A DNA stretch of 64,000 nucleotides, from contig JAIXOR010000087.1 of NCBI GenBank assembly GCA_027486655.1, positions 1 through 64,000 on the forward strand, in the 5' to 3' direction. Positions within the stretch are counted from its first letter, which is position 1. Each line of letters starts with the position of its first letter. This stretch comes from Verrucomicrobiaceae bacterium. Lineage in GTDB: Bacteria > Verrucomicrobiota > Verrucomicrobiia > Verrucomicrobiales > Akkermansiaceae. Under the pieces are notes generated by a model. It saw nothing but the letters and a program-made list of their open reading frames with translations, was not told the origin of the DNA and made no database searches. Of the stretch, positions 63,301 to 64,000 are shown piece after piece. Position numbers and translations under genes: made by a program.

Positions 63301-64000
63301 ACGGTAACGATCTCCGTCGAAGGTGTGTTGAAGAACGGCAGCTTCGAGCTGGTTTCCGGCACGGCTCCCAACCTCACTCCGAATTTCTGGACCGCTTCCG
63401 GAAACTACGAAATCGCCGATACCCAGGTCTCACGTCCGTCACGGGACGGCACCCGTCTGGTGGTCTTCAATTCGCTGAACCGCACCCCGAACGCGACGTT
63501 CGTGCAGTCCTTCGCGACCACACCAGGCCGCCCCTACTTCCTCCAGTATGATCTCGGCATCCAGGCCTTCAACGCGCAGAGCCAGAGACTTCGCGTCACG
63601 GTGGCCGGCAGTTCACAGATTACCAGTTTCGACGAAACCATGGTTGGCAACGGGGTTGGCAATACGGTTTGGAGTTCGAAGCAGGTCCAGTTCACGGCGA
63701 ACAGCGCCCTGACAACCCTCACGTTCACCGACATTTCCACCGCCACGATCGGACTCGACATGGTCCTCGACAAAGTCGCCATCGTCCCCCGCGTCGTGCG
63801 CGGCCTCACCGTGCAGTCCACTCCGGACAGCGCGGTCGCCGTAACGGTCAGCCCGAATGATTTCAGTGGCGTCGGTAATGGCAGCACTTCGTTCAGCCGG
63901 CTCTATCTCGATGGCACCAGCGTCACCCTCGGCACCCCGGCCGCCATCGGTGCCATGAACTTCCAGAAGTGGCGCCGCAATGGCGTCGACTTCGCGACCA
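57376..64000 (+). CDS. giant secreted SGNH-hydrolase/multi-repeat protein, partial
   Basis: Open from ATG 57376 through the right edge: 2,208 codons and no stop. Signal peptide about 1-26 (FANALAVVCHA). Residues about 31-235: SGNH/GDSL esterase with MPLGDSITQG (Ser), LLHVGTNDF (Asn block) and LNDGVHPNPAGYDKM (Asp-His). Then an Ig-like domain (58075-58380) followed by alternating modules: six DUF642-like binding modules of about 150-165 aa starting NGSFE (58381, 59089, 60121, 60916, 61720, 63331), four 85-aa InlB-like repeats with FQKWQKNG (58831, 59572, 62236, 63799), and six cadherin-like repeats (59833, 60619, 61423, 62497, 62782, 63064). Probably deacetylates and binds surface or environmental polysaccharide, or acts as an adhesin. 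Anchor, if any, is off the window. Confidence 0.9.
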   Translation, partial: MKSIKKFLNLAGMLLFANALAVVCHADAPPVRIMPLGDSITQGCCSGTSAEGGYRNRLHSLLTGAGYTVDFVGTETDANNPGLPDRDHQGMAGYQIDAIRSTIGLSMKAVDQPDLILLHVGTNDFTSGAGVAVVQNRLIHLINDLSALRPHARILVASPILRTDSAPLETAQNSFALALPQIVADQAALGRKVHYVDLHSALDPDDLNDGVHPNPAGYDKMADAWFSTIAGVITPLGTSDAPAIADVDSRGDLEHLSITFSKPLADSAATVSNFNISGGVAVLGAQLDAVSKRVVTLTTSAQAPGMLHTLSVSNVRDRTPQENLIAPQSTRTFTSRGVVDGSFEANAQGWTSSGNFLVAASSLPATNGSKLIVFNGSQTTPNGTISQTIATLPGQTYRLEFDMGVYDSGTNTQSLEITVTGNSTLLSRTESVTGNGSAGTRWTSRSLEFVADSASTTVTFHDVSPVTNNVDLLLDDVRLNSGGTPTLTVNSTPANGVSVTVSPIDNGSNGDGVTEFTRTYNEGNTVNLTAPATLGSKTFDKWQKNGSNHSTSAATSVTMDANHTMTAVYRVLVNGSFELGSPGDIGTLDGWTVTGNPFGYTSHPTSYVPTEGNRFALFNAGGDVFNGIITQTFPTVAGQTYTLSLDQGITGTAGKQQRLLISVDGTANLLGQFSDITSTGAAALWVPLSYTFTADSSSTTLTLVDGSFALPAGTAATSDLMIDNVRVTEPISRTLTIQSTPSAGLNVAVSPNDAFGNGAGSTQFTRTYGDGSVVTLSAPAFGPGLRFQKWQKNGVDLTTNATTVVTVDADYTMNAVYTVNTAPVAGNDSYTTTDGTPLHVSAPGVRTNDSDSEADPLTVTKLSDPAHGSVTLNPNGGFTYSPTPGYVGSDSFTYSASDGGLSSNVATVTLSITAAATDIALNGSFELGAVVSGSVTALDQWSVTGSSFGYIADATYTSGDGARIAVFNGGGDAFGGTISQTLGTVSGSTYTVTIQIGVVGLAGRQQRLVVTANGNAPLLTQIEDLTVASGAAQWVTRSYSFVADSNSTTLTFTDGSSFFGASAQASDLLLDHVRVTGAASGNTAPVATADAYSTPVSTQLVVAGPGVLGNDTDTQNDPLTAALVANPSHGSVTVNANGGFTYTPNTGYTGTDTFTYKANDGALDSNVGTVTITITPAFTGIVNGGFEDGTPANVGSLAGWTVNGSGPFPPFGYLTSAPAYVATQGGRMAVFNGGATVPDGIVSQQFSTVAGETYVVSYDVGASSTTAPATYSMQMTVVDSSAGGGATLLTRSESVVVSTANQSQWASKSYSFVAQGPLTTVAFADQTLGGSASTGDLLLDKVRITAPAANTAPVANANSYSVQENNTLTVAAPGVIGNDTDAQSDPLTAVVVATPSQGTLSLAANGGFTYTPTTGFSGADSFTYKVNDGSLDSNVATVSITITPAPVNTLANGSFESGTPQNVGPLDGWTVTGSSGGPPFPPFGFLNTTGYTSTDGNRMAVFNGASNVFDGAISQTFTTVPNQAYTLEFDLGISAIESGPVQSMLTTVINGAPGGGGATLLTRTDSLTAIQGNLSEWYGKSYTFVATGTQATLRFADASTGTANNSDMLLDRVRITAVSNSRVLTVQSSPVSSLGVTVSPADLAGSTNGSTSFTRTYANGASVTLTATAASGPNVFQKWQKNGSDLSTNLTVSVTMDGNHTLTAVYVVDNTPRAVADSYSATEDTRLSVPAPGVLSNDVEPNALPLTATLGTPPLHGTLVLSSNGSFTYDPDANYHGTDSFTYQVTNGTLSSTAATVTLTVAPANDAPSAANGTLSTDEDVAAAAVLSGSDPDNDTLSYQIVTPPAKGTLSGTAPNLTYTPNANANGADSFTYKVNDGTVDSPVATFSITIRPVADVPVANAQSLSMTAGTLLPVVLSGADADGDPLTFSIATQPSNGVVTGTPPNVTYQPTSNFTGSDSFTFVANDGTANSAPATVTISVEGVLKNGSFELVSGTAPNLTPNFWTASGNYEIADTQVSRPSRDGTRLVVFNSLNRTPNATFVQSFATTPGRPYFLQYDLGIQAFNAQSQRLRVTVAGSSQITSFDETMVGNGVGNTVWSSKQVQFTANSALTTLTFTDISTATIGLDMVLDKVAIVPRVVRGLTVQSTPDSAVAVTVSPNDFSGVGNGSTSFSRLYLDGTSVTLGTPAAIGAMNFQKWRRNGVDFAT
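58831..64000 (+). repeat. modular repeats within the giant protein
   Basis: InlB-like modules at 58831-59088, 59572-59832, 62236-62496 and 63799-64000+ share VTVSPND...F.RTY.DG..VTL.AP and FQKWQKNG..LTTN. Cadherin-like modules at 59833-60120, 60619-60915, 61423-61719 and 62497-62781 share GVLGNDTD..DPLTA and GGFTYTP..GY.G.DSFTY; those at 62782-63060 and 63064-63330 are a second subtype. Order is not uniform, so modules were shuffled rather than simply tandemly duplicated. Confidence 0.85.

Noticed and set aside
1-64000. tRNA, rRNA or riboswitch genes
   Set aside because: Scanning the intergenic gaps by eye gave no cloverleaf, rRNA core or known riboswitch consensus; a covariance-model scan would be decisive.

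Overview
The window is GC-rich DNA (about two thirds G+C by eye) with several distinctly AT-richer islands. The gene content points to a Gram-negative bacterium of the Verrucomicrobiota, probably Verrucomicrobiales (Luteolibacter/Haloferula-like). The clues are LPS acylation and lipid-linked glycan genes, very large secreted proteins built from cadherin-like and carbohydrate-binding modules, weak Shine-Dalgarno signals with frequent GTG/TTG starts, and RAYT/REP elements. The taxonomic call is inference; there is no rRNA or other marker gene here.

Layout. (1) 1-4550: 3' end of an Rhs/YD-repeat gene with a Cys-rich variable tip, a small AT-rich downstream ORF, and a graveyard of decayed Rhs fragments bracketing two low-GC genes for small secreted proteins. 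(2) 4551-8221: endonuclease III, a secreted six-hairpin glycosidase-like protein, and a membrane-anchored papain-like protein. (3) 8283-18085: envelope-glycolipid island with an LpxL/HtrB-type acyltransferase, a GT4 glycosyltransferase, an NTase+P-loop kinase fusion, a YrbL-like protein, two ELM1-family proteins, an NTase-like protein paired with a P-loop protein, and a pyruvyl-transferase-like protein. (4) 18141-25845: NlpC/P60 peptidase, two TPR proteins, a small membrane protein, TrmL, an AlkC-like repair protein and a multidomain secreted protein carrying an 11-C tract. (5) 25873-34050: defence/mobile island with an HTH regulator facing a candidate operator, a SNF2 helicase, a Type III-like modification/restriction pair collapsed by deletion into an out-of-frame chimera, a RelB-like/MazF-like toxin-antitoxin pair, VapBC, and a RAYT transposase with its REP/BIME hairpins. 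(6) 34130-34918: a secreted protein of unknown function. (7) 35638-57025: a long single-strand polysaccharide cluster: two initiating phosphoglycosyl transferases, a WbpB/WbpD/WbpE-like set for 3-acetamido-sugar synthesis, a Wzz/Wzc-like protein with a defective Walker A, polysaccharide deacetylase, Alg14/Alg13-like pair, four other glycosyltransferases, a secreted lyase-like enzyme, methyltransferase, acyltransferase, ligase/polymerase-like membrane protein and a Wzm/Wzt ABC exporter. (8) 57376-64000+: the first 2,208 codons of a giant secreted SGNH-hydrolase/adhesin-like protein, open to the right edge.

How it fits together. Regions 3 and 7 look like complementary machinery for lipid A/core and for an exported surface polysaccharide. 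The secreted enzymes at 47456 and 57376 lie next to the exporter and share a carbohydrate-binding-like C-terminal module, which suggests they act on or bind the same polymer. Regions 1 and 5 are the accessory, rapidly evolving parts.
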